A stretch of 64,000 nucleotides of DNA from Gammaproteobacteria bacterium (GTDB lineage: Bacteria; Pseudomonadota; Gammaproteobacteria; Enterobacterales; Alteromonadaceae): NCBI GenBank assembly GCA_017302255.1, contig JAFLDV010000016.1, positions 31,094 through 95,093 of the forward strand, written 5' to 3'. Positions 25,868-35,173 of the stretch are shown here, piece after piece (position 1 is the first letter of the stretch; each line of letters opens with the position of its first letter). The notes below the pieces were generated by a model. That model saw nothing but the letters and a program-made list of their open reading frames with translations. It was not told where the DNA came from and did not search any database. The translations under genes were made by a program, and so were the position numbers.

Positions 25868-25881
25868 CCAAGGTTTAGACA

Positions 25882-27747
25882 ATGGCGCTCGATATTTCTG
25901 ATTACCCTTTATTAGCCAAAGCCAATCTTCCGGCTGAATTACGCCAATTGCCGCAAGAGCAACTGCCTAAATTAAGCGATGAGCTACGTACCTATTTATT
26001 GCAATGTGTGAGTCAGAGCAGTGGCCATTTTGCGTCTGGTCTTGGCACCATTGAGCTCACTGTCGCGCTGCATTATGTGTATAACACGCCATTTGACCGA
26101 CTGATTTGGGATGTGGGTCATCAAGCTTACCCGCATAAAATTTTGACCGGCCGTCGCGAAAAAATGCCAACAATTCGGCAATTAGATGGCCTTCACCCTT
26201 TTCCATGTCGCGAAGAAAGTGAATACGATACACTGACAGTCGGCCATTCGAGCACGTCAATTAGTGCAGCTCTCGGCATGGCGATTGCCGCTCGTCAAGA
26301 ACAAGCCAATCGCAAAGTCGTTGCAGTAATTGGTGATGGTGCTATCACCGCTGGTATGGCTTTTGAAGCAATGAACCACGCTGGTGAAGTGCGTCCTGAC
26401 ATGCTGGTTATCTTAAATGACAACGAAATGTCGATTTCTGAAAACGTTGGTGCGCTGAATCGTTATTTTGCACGGATCCTCTCGGGTAACTTCTACACCA
26501 GCTTGCGTGAAGGCGGGAAACGTATTTTAAGTGGGGTGCCACCGCTACACGAATTAGCCAGCCGCGCGGAAGAACACTTTAAAGGCATGGTAACACCTGG
26601 TACTTTCTTTGAAGAATTAGGCTTCAATTACATAGGCCCAATCGATGGGCATGATGTAGTGAACTTGGTCGATACAATTCGTAATATGCGGCAGTTGAAA
26701 GGTCCACAGTTGTTGCATGTCGTGACCAAGAAAGGCAAAGGCTATGCCCCAGCTGAACAAGATCCTATCGGTTACCATGCCGTCAGTAAGTTTGACCCAG
26801 CATCACAAGCACAACCCGCGAAAAAAGCCGGACGTCCGAGTTTCTCCAATATTTTCGGTCAATGGATTTGTGACATGGCTGCGCAGGACCCAAAACTGCA
26901 AGGCATTACCCCAGCAATGCGCGAGGGTTCGGATTTAGTTCAATTTTCCAAAGCCTATCCAGAGCGCTATTTTGATGTAGCCATCGCAGAACAACATGCA
27001 GTGACTTTAGCTGCAGGTTTGGCGATTGAAGGCTTAAAACCTGTGGTAGCGATTTACTCAAGCTTCTTACAGCGCGGTTATGATCAAGTGATCCACGATG
27101 TCGCGTTGCAGAACTTAGATGTGTTATTTGCCGTAGATCGCGCAGGACTAGTCGGTGCTGATGGTGCCACCCACCAAGGCGCCTTTGACTTAAGTTACCT
27201 GCGTTGTATTCCAAACATGCTTATTATGGCGCCATCGGATGAAAACGAATGCCGTCAGATGCTATTTACCGGCTATCAACACAAAGGCCCTGCCGTTGTG
27301 CGTTATCCGCGCGGTAGCGCAACCGGAGTTGCGCCTGAGCAGCAAATGTCAGCTCTGCCTATTGGTCGTGCTAGAGTCGTTCGTGAAGGCAATTCTGTCG
27401 CCATTCTGGCCTTTGGTACTTTATTACAACAAGCCATTCCAGTTGCTGAAGCACTAGGTGCTACTTTGGTGGATATGCGTTTTGTGAAACCGTTAGATTT
27501 AGCGCTGTTACAGCAGCTGCAAGCTGAGCATCAGCTGATAGTGACATTGGAAGATAACGCTATCGCCGGCGGTGCGGGTTCAGCAGTAAATGAAGCGATT
27601 GCAGCACTACAATTAAACTATCGCGTGCTGAATTTGGGCTTACCTGATCATTTTATTCGTCATGGCACTCAAGATGAGCTGTATGCAGAACTTGGCCTCG
27701 ATAGCGCGGGCATTAGCCGCCAGATTGCTCAGTTTAATGCAAAATAA
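25882..27747 (+). CDS. dxs: 1-deoxy-D-xylulose-5-phosphate synthase Dxs
   Basis: Dxs makes DXP from pyruvate and glyceraldehyde 3-phosphate using thiamine diphosphate, the first step of the MEP isoprenoid route. The 621-residue protein has [16 protein letters not shown] and [20 protein letters not shown], the thiamine-diphosphate motif [20 protein letters not shown]...ILNDNEMSI, and the transketolase-type C-terminal half with [16 protein letters not shown] (catalytic Glu) and [18 protein letters not shown]. Length is standard. It is last in the xseB-ispA-dxs operon and is followed by a clear terminator. Confidence 0.97.
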   Translation: MALDISDYPLLAKANLPAELRQLPQEQLPKLSDELRTYLLQCVSQSSGHFASGLGTIELTVALHYVYNTPFDRLIWDVGHQAYPHKILTGRREKMPTIRQLDGLHPFPCREESEYDTLTVGHSSTSISAALGMAIAARQEQANRKVVAVIGDGAITAGMAFEAMNHAGEVRPDMLVILNDNEMSISENVGALNRYFARILSGNFYTSLREGGKRILSGVPPLHELASRAEEHFKGMVTPGTFFEELGFNYIGPIDGHDVVNLVDTIRNMRQLKGPQLLHVVTKKGKGYAPAEQDPIGYHAVSKFDPASQAQPAKKAGRPSFSNIFGQWICDMAAQDPKLQGITPAMREGSDLVQFSKAYPERYFDVAIAEQHAVTLAAGLAIEGLKPVVAIYSSFLQRGYDQVIHDVALQNLDVLFAVDRAGLVGADGATHQGAFDLSYLRCIPNMLIMAPSDENECRQMLFTGYQHKGPAVVRYPRGSATGVAPEQQMSALPIGRARVVREGNSVAILAFGTLLQQAIPVAEALGATLVDMRFVKPLDLALLQQLQAEHQLIVTLEDNAIAGGAGSAVNEAIAALQLNYRVLNLGLPDHFIRHGTQDELYAELGLDSAGISRQIAQFNAK

Positions 27748-27767
27748 ACTCTAGTTATGATGCATTT

Positions 27768-27797
27768 AAAAATCCCAGCACATGCTGGGATTTTTTA
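27768..27797 (+). terminator. Terminator of the xseB-ispA-dxs operon
   Basis: AATCCCAGCA/TGCTGGGATT with a two-base loop, preceded by AAAAA and followed by TTTTTT, lies 22 bases after the dxs stop. The flanking A-run could also let it act on the minus strand. Confidence 0.88.
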
Positions 27798-27881
27798 TGG
27801 TGATTGCCTTTATCCGTCATCATTCACTGATTTACCGATAAGCAATGACAACATAAACCAGCAACCCATAAAGAAGTCAGC

Positions 27882-30800
27882 CTACTGCGGCTCTTTACGC
27901 ATTCGTGTTAACTCGAACCAAGCCACACCGTCAGCCAAGAATTTCTCAACCTGCGCTTCGATATGATTCGAATCTTCAAACTCGAACGCGTCAACTTGTT
28001 GGTCAAACGCAATTGTAGCAACGCCATTACGACCATTATGCTTCACATGGAATAATGCAAGTTCCGCCAACTGCAACGACACTTCCCAACTAATCAGCTG
28101 CCCGCCTAATAGTTCTAGCGGATACACCGAGTAGCCCACAGAGCAGTTAACTGGCACTACCCGCCCGTCTGGTAGCATAAAGCTGTCGCCGCTAATCAGT
28201 TCGTTCAGGCGAACGGCAAATTCACGAACCAGATCTTGGGGCACGTCACGTAATACCAACATGAATTCCTCGCCGGCATACCGAACCACATAGTCCGAGC
28301 CACGAGTTTCGCGAATGAGTAAACCACTGATTTGCTGCAATAAACTATCGCCAGCACTGTTGCCGTATTTATCATTAATGCCTTTAAAGTTATCCAAATC
28401 AAGATGAATAAGCGCAATACATTTATTCTGCGCGAGCATAGATTCGCGGTTACGCTGGTAATGTTCGATATCTTTGGGTAACTGTTCAAACATAAAGCGA
28501 CGGTTACGTAAGCCAGTGAGCGTATCCTTCAGGGTTAAATGCGAGAGCTGTTCATTTAGCTCATTTAACCGAATATTTGAATTTTCTAGCTCCAATGTCC
28601 GTTGCTTCACCAACTTGGTCAATTCATATTCGCGACTTTGGTTGTTGCGGCGTAACAGCCAAACAATGCCATATAAAACAAACATTGCTAACAGCAGCCA
28701 GAGACCGCGATAAATAACGGTTTCATCGAAACGCCGCGGCACTACGATTTCTAAACTACTTTGCCCTGCAACTTCCCAGTTTTGGTTGTAGCTACGGCTT
28801 TGTAAAACGAACTGGAAGGTTCCTGGTGGTAAATTGGTATAAATGGCTTCGCGTCTTGAGCCTACTTGATGCCAGGTGGTATCAAAGCCTTGCAGTTGAT
28901 AGCGAAACTCTAACGACAATGGTTTCAGAAAGTCGATCTCTGTGTAGTGAATGCTAAAGTTTCGCTCGCCGGTTTCTAACACCAGTCGTGTTTGCTCTGG
29001 CAACACAGCATAAACTTGATTCGTCACAACCTGTTGGATCAATGGAATATTATGTTCATCCCGATTTACTTTAAGCGAGACGGGAACCGACACCAAGCCT
29101 TTTAATGTCGGGTACCACAACTGATTTTGCCAGAATGCAACTTTGCTATGACCTGAGCCATTACAGCAACGACCTGGCGCAGTACCGAGCTGGCGATCGT
29201 AAGGCGTTAGCACTTGCTCAAACACCGACTGATTGTTTTCACCATGGCGAATATCTGCAGGATGAAAACGAAAGATGCCTTTTAAGGTACTGGCCCAGAC
29301 ATAACCGCTTTGCTCGTGATGATAAAGAGTAACTATAGGTTCAAATGGCAAGCCGTTGGCGGTATCGATATCCGTCCATTGCCCACTAAAATGTCTGACA
29401 AATAAACCATCATCAACGGTCGCCACCAATAAAGTGCCATCTTTTAATTCCAACATGGCGCTGATAAAACCATTGGAAAGCGGTGTGCCAAGTCCTAATC
29501 TCGTTAAACGTCCTTGAGCAAATTGGTAAGCACCTCTAGTGGTGCCGATTAGCAATTTATCTTCTTTTTCATCAACATATGTGACAACTGTCGATTCAAA
29601 TTCGCTATTAAGTGCAAAAGGTTTTAGCACTGAATTCGCGTACTCGTATAAACCTAGATTGGTTGCTATCCAATAACCGCCCTGACGTTTAGGTTTAATG
29701 ACTTTGGTTTTTACACCAATTAATTCTTCCACTAACGGCAGCAAAGTACCCGTGGTGGCGTTATAGCGATATGGCCCGCTATCACTGGCTAAGAGCCATT
29801 CATCACCGACTTGTTGTAAGTCCTGAATAGTGCCAAGCGCCAAGGTTTTATCCAGCGGCAACTCGCGGTATTGAAATTGTTTATCGAGTAAGCCAATTCG
29901 TCCGGTGGTGGTCAAAATCAAATCGCCACCAGAGCTCGCAGCTAGACTTCGCACCATCATTTCTTGATTTTGTTGCCCCAACACCCGTTTGATTTTCCCG
30001 CGCGATGCACGGTAAAGACCATCGCTAAAGCTGCCTAACCAGACGTTTTGACGGTTGTCTTCGAAAATGTCACTAAATCGAGTCGAGCTTCCCAATTCAT
30101 CGCGTGAAATGATTTGCCAATCTTGGCCTTGATGACGGTGATACAACTTGTCGTAACCTGAAGCCCAGTCGCCACCTTGTTTATCGTGATGTAATTGATA
30201 AATGGCATGGCCTGGTTCTGATGGTAAATCACAACGTTTGACTTCACCTTTGGCATTTACATGAAAATAGCCTTGTTCACTGGCTAAATGAATGCTGCCA
30301 TCTTCCCACTGCAAATCATAAATCGGGTGCTGCGCAATATCCGAAGCCAACGGCAGCTTTTCTAAATGGCCGTTATGATCAAGTTTGTATAAAAATTTGT
30401 TGCTAGTAACCCAAATATGTTCCGGGGTAACCAGAATTTGACTGACCGGCTCTTTGATTTCTTCAACACGGCTTACGATGTTGTCTTTGACGCGGAATAG
30501 GTTATCTGCGGCGACCCAAATCTCATGTTCACTCACTTGAGCAATATCAGTGACTTCACCGAGGATTGGAAAACGGTCAAACTTCAGGGTTGCCGGATTG
30601 AGACCAGACAAACCCGACATAGTGCCGACCCATATGTAGTCGTGGCGGTCGGTAAACAAATGGGTGATTGCATTACCAATCAACTGCTTATTTTGTTTGG
30701 TCGAGAAATTTTCAAAGCGTTGACCATCAAACCGGTTGAGGCCTTCCAAAGTACCGACCCACAAATAGCCTAAACGATCTTGGGTGATAGCTCGGACCGA

Positions 30801-30929
30801 GTTATTGGACAAACCATCGACGGCTGTCCATTGCTTGATATCGTAATCGTAGATTGATTGGGGACTTTGCGAGTATGCGCTGCCAGCGAACAGCATGAAG
30901 GATGTGATGAATAACAGGACCTTGCGCAT
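27882..30929 (-). CDS. Periplasmic two-component-regulator propeller / diguanylate cyclase
   Basis: This 1015-residue protein is a one-protein sensor. It has a signal peptide (to about residue 20, SAYS-Q), then a double seven-bladed-type propeller with Reg_prop repeats (NSVRAITQDRLGYLWVGTL, DRHDYIWVGTMSGLSGL, EDNRQNVWLGSFSDGLYR), a Y_Y_Y domain (about 660-725), one membrane helix (about 740-758) and a short coiled coil. The GGDEF domain (about 805-975) has LDLDNFKGINDKYGNSAGD, the signature as AGEEF, and an RGSD inhibitory-site motif five residues before it. AGDEF/AGEEF variants are active in some cyclases, so activity is likely but unproven. The ligand is unknown; polysaccharide-related compounds are typical for such propellers. 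The gene is monocistronic. Confidence 0.88.
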   Translation of the reverse strand: MRKVLLFITSFMLFAGSAYSQSPQSIYDYDIKQWTAVDGLSNNSVRAITQDRLGYLWVGTLEGLNRFDGQRFENFSTKQNKQLIGNAITHLFTDRHDYIWVGTMSGLSGLNPATLKFDRFPILGEVTDIAQVSEHEIWVAADNLFRVKDNIVSRVEEIKEPVSQILVTPEHIWVTSNKFLYKLDHNGHLEKLPLASDIAQHPIYDLQWEDGSIHLASEQGYFHVNAKGEVKRCDLPSEPGHAIYQLHHDKQGGDWASGYDKLYHRHQGQDWQIISRDELGSSTRFSDIFEDNRQNVWLGSFSDGLYRASRGKIKRVLGQQNQEMMVRSLAASSGGDLILTTTGRIGLLDKQFQYRELPLDKTLALGTIQDLQQVGDEWLLASDSGPYRYNATTGTLLPLVEELIGVKTKVIKPKRQGGYWIATNLGLYEYANSVLKPFALNSEFESTVVTYVDEKEDKLLIGTTRGAYQFAQGRLTRLGLGTPLSNGFISAMLELKDGTLLVATVDDGLFVRHFSGQWTDIDTANGLPFEPIVTLYHHEQSGYVWASTLKGIFRFHPADIRHGENNQSVFEQVLTPYDRQLGTAPGRCCNGSGHSKVAFWQNQLWYPTLKGLVSVPVSLKVNRDEHNIPLIQQVVTNQVYAVLPEQTRLVLETGERNFSIHYTEIDFLKPLSLEFRYQLQGFDTTWHQVGSRREAIYTNLPPGTFQFVLQSRSYNQNWEVAGQSSLEIVVPRRFDETVIYRGLWLLLAMFVLYGIVWLLRRNNQSREYELTKLVKQRTLELENSNIRLNELNEQLSHLTLKDTLTGLRNRRFMFEQLPKDIEHYQRNRESMLAQNKCIALIHLDLDNFKGINDKYGNSAGDSLLQQISGLLIRETRGSDYVVRYAGEEFMLVLRDVPQDLVREFAVRLNELISGDSFMLPDGRVVPVNCSVGYSVYPLELLGGQLISWEVSLQLAELALFHVKHNGRNGVATIAFDQQVDAFEFEDSNHIEAQVEKFLADGVAWFELTRMRKEPQ

Positions 30930-30953
30930 AAAAACCTGCTGAGAAGAAATTGA

Positions 30954-31430
30954 TCAGTGAATAAAAGGTAACCATACACTATGCAAGACAGCACAAGCCA
31001 GTATACCAGCGACAATGTCATCTAACATGATGCCAAGACCGCCATGAATATTGCGATCGAACCAGCGAATTGGCCAAGGTTTTACAATATCAAACAAGCG
31101 AAAAAGCGCAAAACCAACACAAAGATCGATAAAATCTAATGGAACTGCCCACATCGTTATCGCAAAGCCGACCACTTCGTCGATGACGATAGAGCCATGA
31201 TCCTCGACACCAATGTCGTTGGTCACGACCTGACACACGTACACCGAAAGTACCGAAAGCGCCAATAAAAAGCCAATCACTACCCAAGATGAAAAGAAGC
31301 TCAGGATAACCACTAAAGGCACTGCGGCTAAAGTACCGAAAGTGCCCGGCGCTTTTGGCGCAAGACCAGAGCCAAGACCTAAAGCCAACCAATGTTGCCA
31401 CTTTGCGAGGTTAAACGGATGTGTAGCCAT
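30954..31430 (-). CDS. pgpA: Phosphatidylglycerophosphatase A
   Basis: PgpA removes phosphate from phosphatidylglycerophosphate to give phosphatidylglycerol. The 158-residue membrane protein has the family's GLGSGLAPKAPGTFGTLAAVP near the N-terminus, the acidic EDHGSIVIDEVVGFAITMW, FALFRLFDIVKPWPIRWFDR and the metal-binding HGGLGIMLDDIVAG. Its ATG overlaps the thiL stop by one base (TAATG), which fixes the start. It is the last gene of the rib-nusB-thiL-pgpA operon. Confidence 0.95.
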   Translation of the reverse strand: MATHPFNLAKWQHWLALGLGSGLAPKAPGTFGTLAAVPLVVILSFFSSWVVIGFLLALSVLSVYVCQVVTNDIGVEDHGSIVIDEVVGFAITMWAVPLDFIDLCVGFALFRLFDIVKPWPIRWFDRNIHGGLGIMLDDIVAGILACAVLHSVWLPFIH

Positions 31431-32389
31431 TAGAAATGTTCATAACCTTGATGTTGGTAGACAAACGGCTGGTCAAGATGGCGAAGTTCAAGTTTACCTG
31501 CTGCGCCTGTGATCCGACCGATACAAGTGACCGGCACACCATAAGGCGATAATAGCACCTCAAGCGAGCCGCGCTTGTTTTCAGGAACAGTGAACAATAA
31601 CTCGTAGTCTTCACCGCCCGACAGTGCACATTGCAACGCAGCCTGCCAATCACAGCTATCTTTGAGCGCCTGCGACATCGGGATTTTTGCCACATCCACG
31701 ATAGCACCCACTTTAGAGCGCGCCAGAATATGCGGTAAATCGCCACATAAGCCATCAGAAATATCCATGGCACTGCTCGCAATATTGCGAAGCGCCTGAC
31801 CAATTGCGACTCGCGCAGTTGGATAATGGAATCTTTGTAAAATATGGGCACGATGCTTTTTGCTGACATCGACTTGCTCTTGCACCAGTTTTAAACCTAG
31901 TGCCGCATCGCCTAAAGTCCCGGTCACGTATATATAGTCACCGACTTTGGCATTACTGCGGGTCAGTGCTTTGCCCCGCGGCACAATCCCTTTGGCACTC
32001 AGTGTCAAAGTTAACGGACCGCGCGTGGTATCGCCACCGACTAATTGGCAGTTGTAGTAATCAGCGGTTTCACTAAGGCCTTCAGCAAATGCTTGTAACC
32101 AAGGAGTATCCACCTTTGGCAAGGTCAAGGCTAACGATAGCCAACAAGGCTCAGCACCCATCGCCGCTAGATCACTGACATTGACCGCAACTAATTTGTG
32201 GCCTAGAGCTCGTGGATCGACATCTGGGAAAAAATGAACGCCTTCCACCATGGTATCGGTGGTCACGACAAGATCAAAACCATCGCGGACTTGGATCACA
32301 GCGCCATCATCGCCAACACCAATAGGCACGTCCGTGCGAGCACGGCCGGATTGGCTGAAACATTGAGCAATCAGTTCAAATTCGTGCAT
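31430..32389 (-). CDS. thiL: Thiamine-monophosphate kinase ThiL
   Basis: ThiL phosphorylates thiamine phosphate to thiamine diphosphate, the cofactor of Dxs and others. The 319-residue protein starts MHEFELIAQCFSQS, followed by the metal-binding GVGDDGAVI, TTDTMVEGVHFFPDVDPRALGHKLVAVNVSDLAAMGA and the LVGGDTTRGPLTLTLSAKG motif, with AMDISDGLCGDLPHI and SGGEDYELLF later. The frame is open further upstream, but alignment with known ThiL supports the Met at 32389. That ATG directly follows a terminator-like hairpin with its T-run, and the only GGAG lies just before the hairpin. Confidence 0.95.
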   Translation of the reverse strand: MHEFELIAQCFSQSGRARTDVPIGVGDDGAVIQVRDGFDLVVTTDTMVEGVHFFPDVDPRALGHKLVAVNVSDLAAMGAEPCWLSLALTLPKVDTPWLQAFAEGLSETADYYNCQLVGGDTTRGPLTLTLSAKGIVPRGKALTRSNAKVGDYIYVTGTLGDAALGLKLVQEQVDVSKKHRAHILQRFHYPTARVAIGQALRNIASSAMDISDGLCGDLPHILARSKVGAIVDVAKIPMSQALKDSCDWQAALQCALSGGEDYELLFTVPENKRGSLEVLLSPYGVPVTCIGRITGAAGKLELRHLDQPFVYQHQGYEHF

Positions 32390-32412
32390 AAAAAAGCCGA
32401 CTTTCGCCGGCT
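32390..32412 (-). terminator. Terminator-like hairpin between nusB and thiL
   Basis: On the minus strand AGCCGGC-GAAA-GTCGGCT makes a seven-pair stem (one G-U) capped by a GNRA tetraloop, followed by five U and then the thiL AUG. It has the form of an intrinsic terminator but sits inside the operon. It may attenuate thiL-pgpA or control thiL translation. Confidence 0.7.
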
Positions 32413-32417
32413 CTCCA

Positions 32418-32831
32418 TCAATTTGGCCGCAGTAGTTTGACTGCTTTATCGAGGATGCCGTTGACAAATTTGTGACTGTCATCGGCGGCAAAGGCTTTTG
32501 CCAATTCGATGGCTTCGTTGATCACCACCTTGTACGGCACGTCCAAACGGAATTTCAGCTCGTAAGCAGAAACGCGCAGGATAGCCTTTTCAACTAAATC
32601 GATTTCTTCAAATGGACGGTCGATAAATGGTTTTACCGCTTCATCAAGCACTGCATAATTTACAGCGACACCACGCAAAATATCTTGGAAATAACCAACA
32701 TCTAAGTGCTTAGTGTTTTGCTCAAGCAATAACTGTTGTTCGATATCGCCAATAGGGTTTTTGCTGACTTGCCAGCTATAAACCCCTTGTACTGCCAGTG
32801 AGCGTGACTGGCGACGTGCGTTTGGTTTCAT
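32418..32831 (-). CDS. nusB: Transcription antitermination factor NusB
   Basis: NusB binds boxA RNA with NusE (S10) and promotes antitermination in rRNA operons. The 137-residue helical protein has [16 protein letters not shown] at the N-terminus, [18 protein letters not shown], the signature [40 protein letters not shown] and a short tail. The position after ribH is conserved across Gammaproteobacteria. AGGA precedes the ATG, and the gap to ribH is 9 bases. Confidence 0.97.
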   Translation of the reverse strand: MKPNARRQSRSLAVQGVYSWQVSKNPIGDIEQQLLLEQNTKHLDVGYFQDILRGVAVNYAVLDEAVKPFIDRPFEEIDLVEKAILRVSAYELKFRLDVPYKVVINEAIELAKAFAADDSHKFVNGILDKAVKLLRPN

Positions 32832-32840
32832 GCAAAAATC

Positions 32841-33305
32841 CTAAAGTTGTGCCAGAACATTAACCATTTCAAGGGTAGACATAGCAGCTTCGCCGCCTTT
32901 GTTGCCCATTTTCGTGCCAGCACGTTCAATCGCTTGTTCGATACTTTCTACAGTTAAAACGCCAAATGCGACTGGCAGACCATACTGCATCATCACTTGC
33001 GCTATACCTTTAGTGCATTCACCAGCAACATATTCAAAATGCGGAGTACCGCCGCGGATCACCGCGCCAAGCGCAATAATGCCGTCGTATTTGTTACTTG
33101 CAGCTACTTTTTGTACTGCCAGTGGCAGTTCAAATGCGCCAGGGATCCGGATAACCGTGATGTCAGCATCGTCAACATTGCCGATGCGCTTTAACGTATC
33201 AACGGCGCCTTCAAGCAGACTTTCCACGATAAAACTGTTAAAACGAGCCACTACAATGGCAAACTTTTTACCTTTGGCGGATAAGCCAGCTTCAATCACT
33301 TGCAT
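32841..33305 (-). CDS. ribH: 6,7-dimethyl-8-ribityllumazine synthase
   Basis: RibH condenses 5-amino-6-ribitylaminouracil with 3,4-dihydroxy-2-butanone 4-phosphate, the step before riboflavin synthase. The 154-residue protein has [17 protein letters not shown], the [14 protein letters not shown] substrate loop, [17 protein letters not shown] (with the catalytic His) and [28 protein letters not shown] precedes the ATG. A terminator separates it from ribBA, so this gene and nusB-thiL-pgpA may have their own promoter. Confidence 0.97.
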   Translation of the reverse strand: MQVIEAGLSAKGKKFAIVVARFNSFIVESLLEGAVDTLKRIGNVDDADITVIRIPGAFELPLAVQKVAASNKYDGIIALGAVIRGGTPHFEYVAGECTKGIAQVMMQYGLPVAFGVLTVESIEQAIERAGTKMGNKGGEAAMSTLEMVNVLAQL

Positions 33306-33337
33306 GTGACATCCTCGTTTATTTGAACTGTAAAGAA

Positions 33338-33371
33338 AAAGGCCGCATATAATAGCACAAAAGCGGCCTTG
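33338..33371 (-). terminator. Terminator after ribBA with an AT-rich loop
   Basis: On the minus strand AAGGCCGC and GCGGCCTT form a strong stem followed by TTT. The long loop (about 16 bases) contains TGCTATTAT, an extended -10-like element directed at ribH. Confidence 0.7.
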
Positions 33372-33385
33372 TCTGACTATTTTTG

Positions 33386-34495
33386 TTATTCCGAAACGTA
33401 ATCAACCACTTCTAAGCCAAAACCTGACAACGCATGGTAGCGTTTTGGTTGGCTCAGTAGTCGCATTTTCTTCACGCCAAGACTCGCTAAAATTTGTGAG
33501 CCTACACCGACGTTGCGTGAAGTGCCTTTCCACGGCGCGGTGACTGGTTTTTCGCCAATATCTTCGGCCGCAAAGCCCTGCACTGTTCGTACGATATCTT
33601 CGGTACTTTCGTGTTTACCGAGCAACACTAACACGCCGCCCTCTTGCTGGATCCGTTCCATTGCCGATTGCAATGAAAAACTGCGGTGTGCACCACGAGT
33701 CGACATCAACAAATCGCTGAAAGTATCGTGTAAATGCACACGAACTAAAGTCGGCTGTTCTGCAGCAATATCACCCTTAACTAACGCAAAATGCAATTGA
33801 TTGTCGATAGTGTCACGGAAGGTATGAAGGGTGAAATCACCAACTGAAGTTGGCAATTGGCAAGTCGCAACTTTCTCAATGGTCGTTTCGTGTAAATTGC
33901 GGTACTCAATTAAATCAGCGATTGTGCCGATCTTAATACCATGTTTTTGCGAGAATTTTTCAAGATCAGGGCGTCTGGCCATAGTGCCATCGTCATTCAG
34001 GATTTCGACAATCACTGAAGCTGGTTCTAAACCGGCTAAACGGGCTAAGTCACAGCCAGCTTCGGTATGACCTGCACGCACTAAAACACCGCCATCTTGG
34101 GCCATCAGCGGGAAGATATGGCCAGGTTGCACAATGTCGCTTGCTTTAGCATCACGCGCGACGGCAGCTTTCACTGTTCTTGCACGGTCAGCCGCTGAAA
34201 TACCTGTGGTTACCCCTTCGGCAGCTTCAATCGAGACAGTAAAAGCGGTTGAGAACTGTGATTTGTTTTTGTCGACCATCAGCGTCAAATCAAGTTGCTT
34301 ACAACGCTGGCGAGTGAGGGTTAAGCAAATTAAGCCGCGACCCCAAGTTGCCATAAAGTTGATAGCATCCGGCGTCACATAGTCGGCAGCCATGACCAAA
34401 TCGCCTTCGTTTTCGCGATCTTCGTCATCCATCAGAATAACCATTTTGCCATTGCGGATGTCTTCGATAATTTCAGCTGGCGTATTTAATTGCAT
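33386..34495 (-). CDS. ribBA: 3,4-dihydroxy-2-butanone-4-phosphate synthase with degenerate GTP cyclohydrolase II domain
   Basis: The N-terminal RibB domain (1-200) makes DHBP from ribulose 5-phosphate. It has the catalytic [21 protein letters not shown], the [20 protein letters not shown] loop and [20 protein letters not shown]. The C-terminal domain (about 205-369) aligns with GTP cyclohydrolase II but lacks the zinc Cys ligands (C-x-C triad) and the RxCDCG and GRGI motifs: the matching part reads [18 protein letters not shown]. So only RibB activity is predicted. Such RibBX-type fusions are common in Shewanella and relatives, which carry a separate RibA. It overlaps no neighbour and has AAAGGTGA before the ATG. 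Confidence 0.93.
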   Translation of the reverse strand: MQLNTPAEIIEDIRNGKMVILMDDEDRENEGDLVMAADYVTPDAINFMATWGRGLICLTLTRQRCKQLDLTLMVDKNKSQFSTAFTVSIEAAEGVTTGISAADRARTVKAAVARDAKASDIVQPGHIFPLMAQDGGVLVRAGHTEAGCDLARLAGLEPASVIVEILNDDGTMARRPDLEKFSQKHGIKIGTIADLIEYRNLHETTIEKVATCQLPTSVGDFTLHTFRDTIDNQLHFALVKGDIAAEQPTLVRVHLHDTFSDLLMSTRGAHRSFSLQSAMERIQQEGGVLVLLGKHESTEDIVRTVQGFAAEDIGEKPVTAPWKGTSRNVGVGSQILASLGVKKMRLLSQPKRYHALSGFGLEVVDYVSE

Positions 34496-34520
34496 AACTC
34501 ACCTTTTCGGGTTACAGAAT

Positions 34521-35171
34521 TCAGAGAAAACCACTTTGTTGTAATAATGACAGGCTAATACCCGCCTTGTTTGTATCGTCTGTGGGTCGTAATAAACGTT
34601 CTAAATATCGGGCGATCAAATCAACTTCAATATGAACCACACTGCCAACGCGCCAATGGGACATTGTGGTCTCCATTGCTGTGTGCGGAACTATAGTTAA
34701 ACGAAACTCTTGGCCGATTAGCTCATTAACAGTCAGCGAAATGCCATCAATTGTGACAGAACCTTTTTCTGCGATATAACGTCCTAGTTCCGCAGGGGCG
34801 TTAACGAAGACTTGCCAAGCGCGGCCTTCGGCCTGAATTTTGCTAATGGTGGCGACACCATCAACATGACCGCTGACTAAGTGCCCACCAAGCCTTGTGG
34901 TTGGCAACAGTGCTTTTTCCAAATTAATGCGTTGCCCTTGTTTGTATTGACCAAACAAAGTGCGTTTCAGAGTTTCGGCGGACAAATCGGCGCAAAACCA
35001 GTCAGTACCTTTTGCGGTCACTGTCAAACAAACACCGTTACTAGCGATACTGTCGCCAAGTTTGACATCAGCAAAGTCTAAGCTGCTGCTCACGATAGTG
35101 ACGCGTAAGTCGCCACCTTTTGCCTCTAGCTTTTTCAGTTCGCCAGTCGCTTCAATAATGCCGGTAAACAT
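34521..35171 (-). CDS. ribC: Riboflavin synthase alpha subunit
   Basis: This enzyme disproportionates two 6,7-dimethyl-8-ribityllumazine molecules to riboflavin. The 216-residue protein shows the two-fold internal repeat of the family: MFTGIIEATGELKKLE...GDSIASNGVCLTV at the start and GHLVSGHVDGVATISKI...KGSVTIDGISLTVN in the second barrel. The conserved Ser and Cys (GVCLTV) and His (SGHVDG) are present. It ends 25 bases before ribBA and starts two bases after the ribD stop. The C-terminal ten residues (GISLSLLQQSGFL) are extra relative to E. coli. Confidence 0.96.
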   Translation of the reverse strand: MFTGIIEATGELKKLEAKGGDLRVTIVSSSLDFADVKLGDSIASNGVCLTVTAKGTDWFCADLSAETLKRTLFGQYKQGQRINLEKALLPTTRLGGHLVSGHVDGVATISKIQAEGRAWQVFVNAPAELGRYIAEKGSVTIDGISLTVNELIGQEFRLTIVPHTAMETTMSHWRVGSVVHIEVDLIARYLERLLRPTDDTNKAGISLSLLQQSGFL

Positions 35172-35173
35172 AG

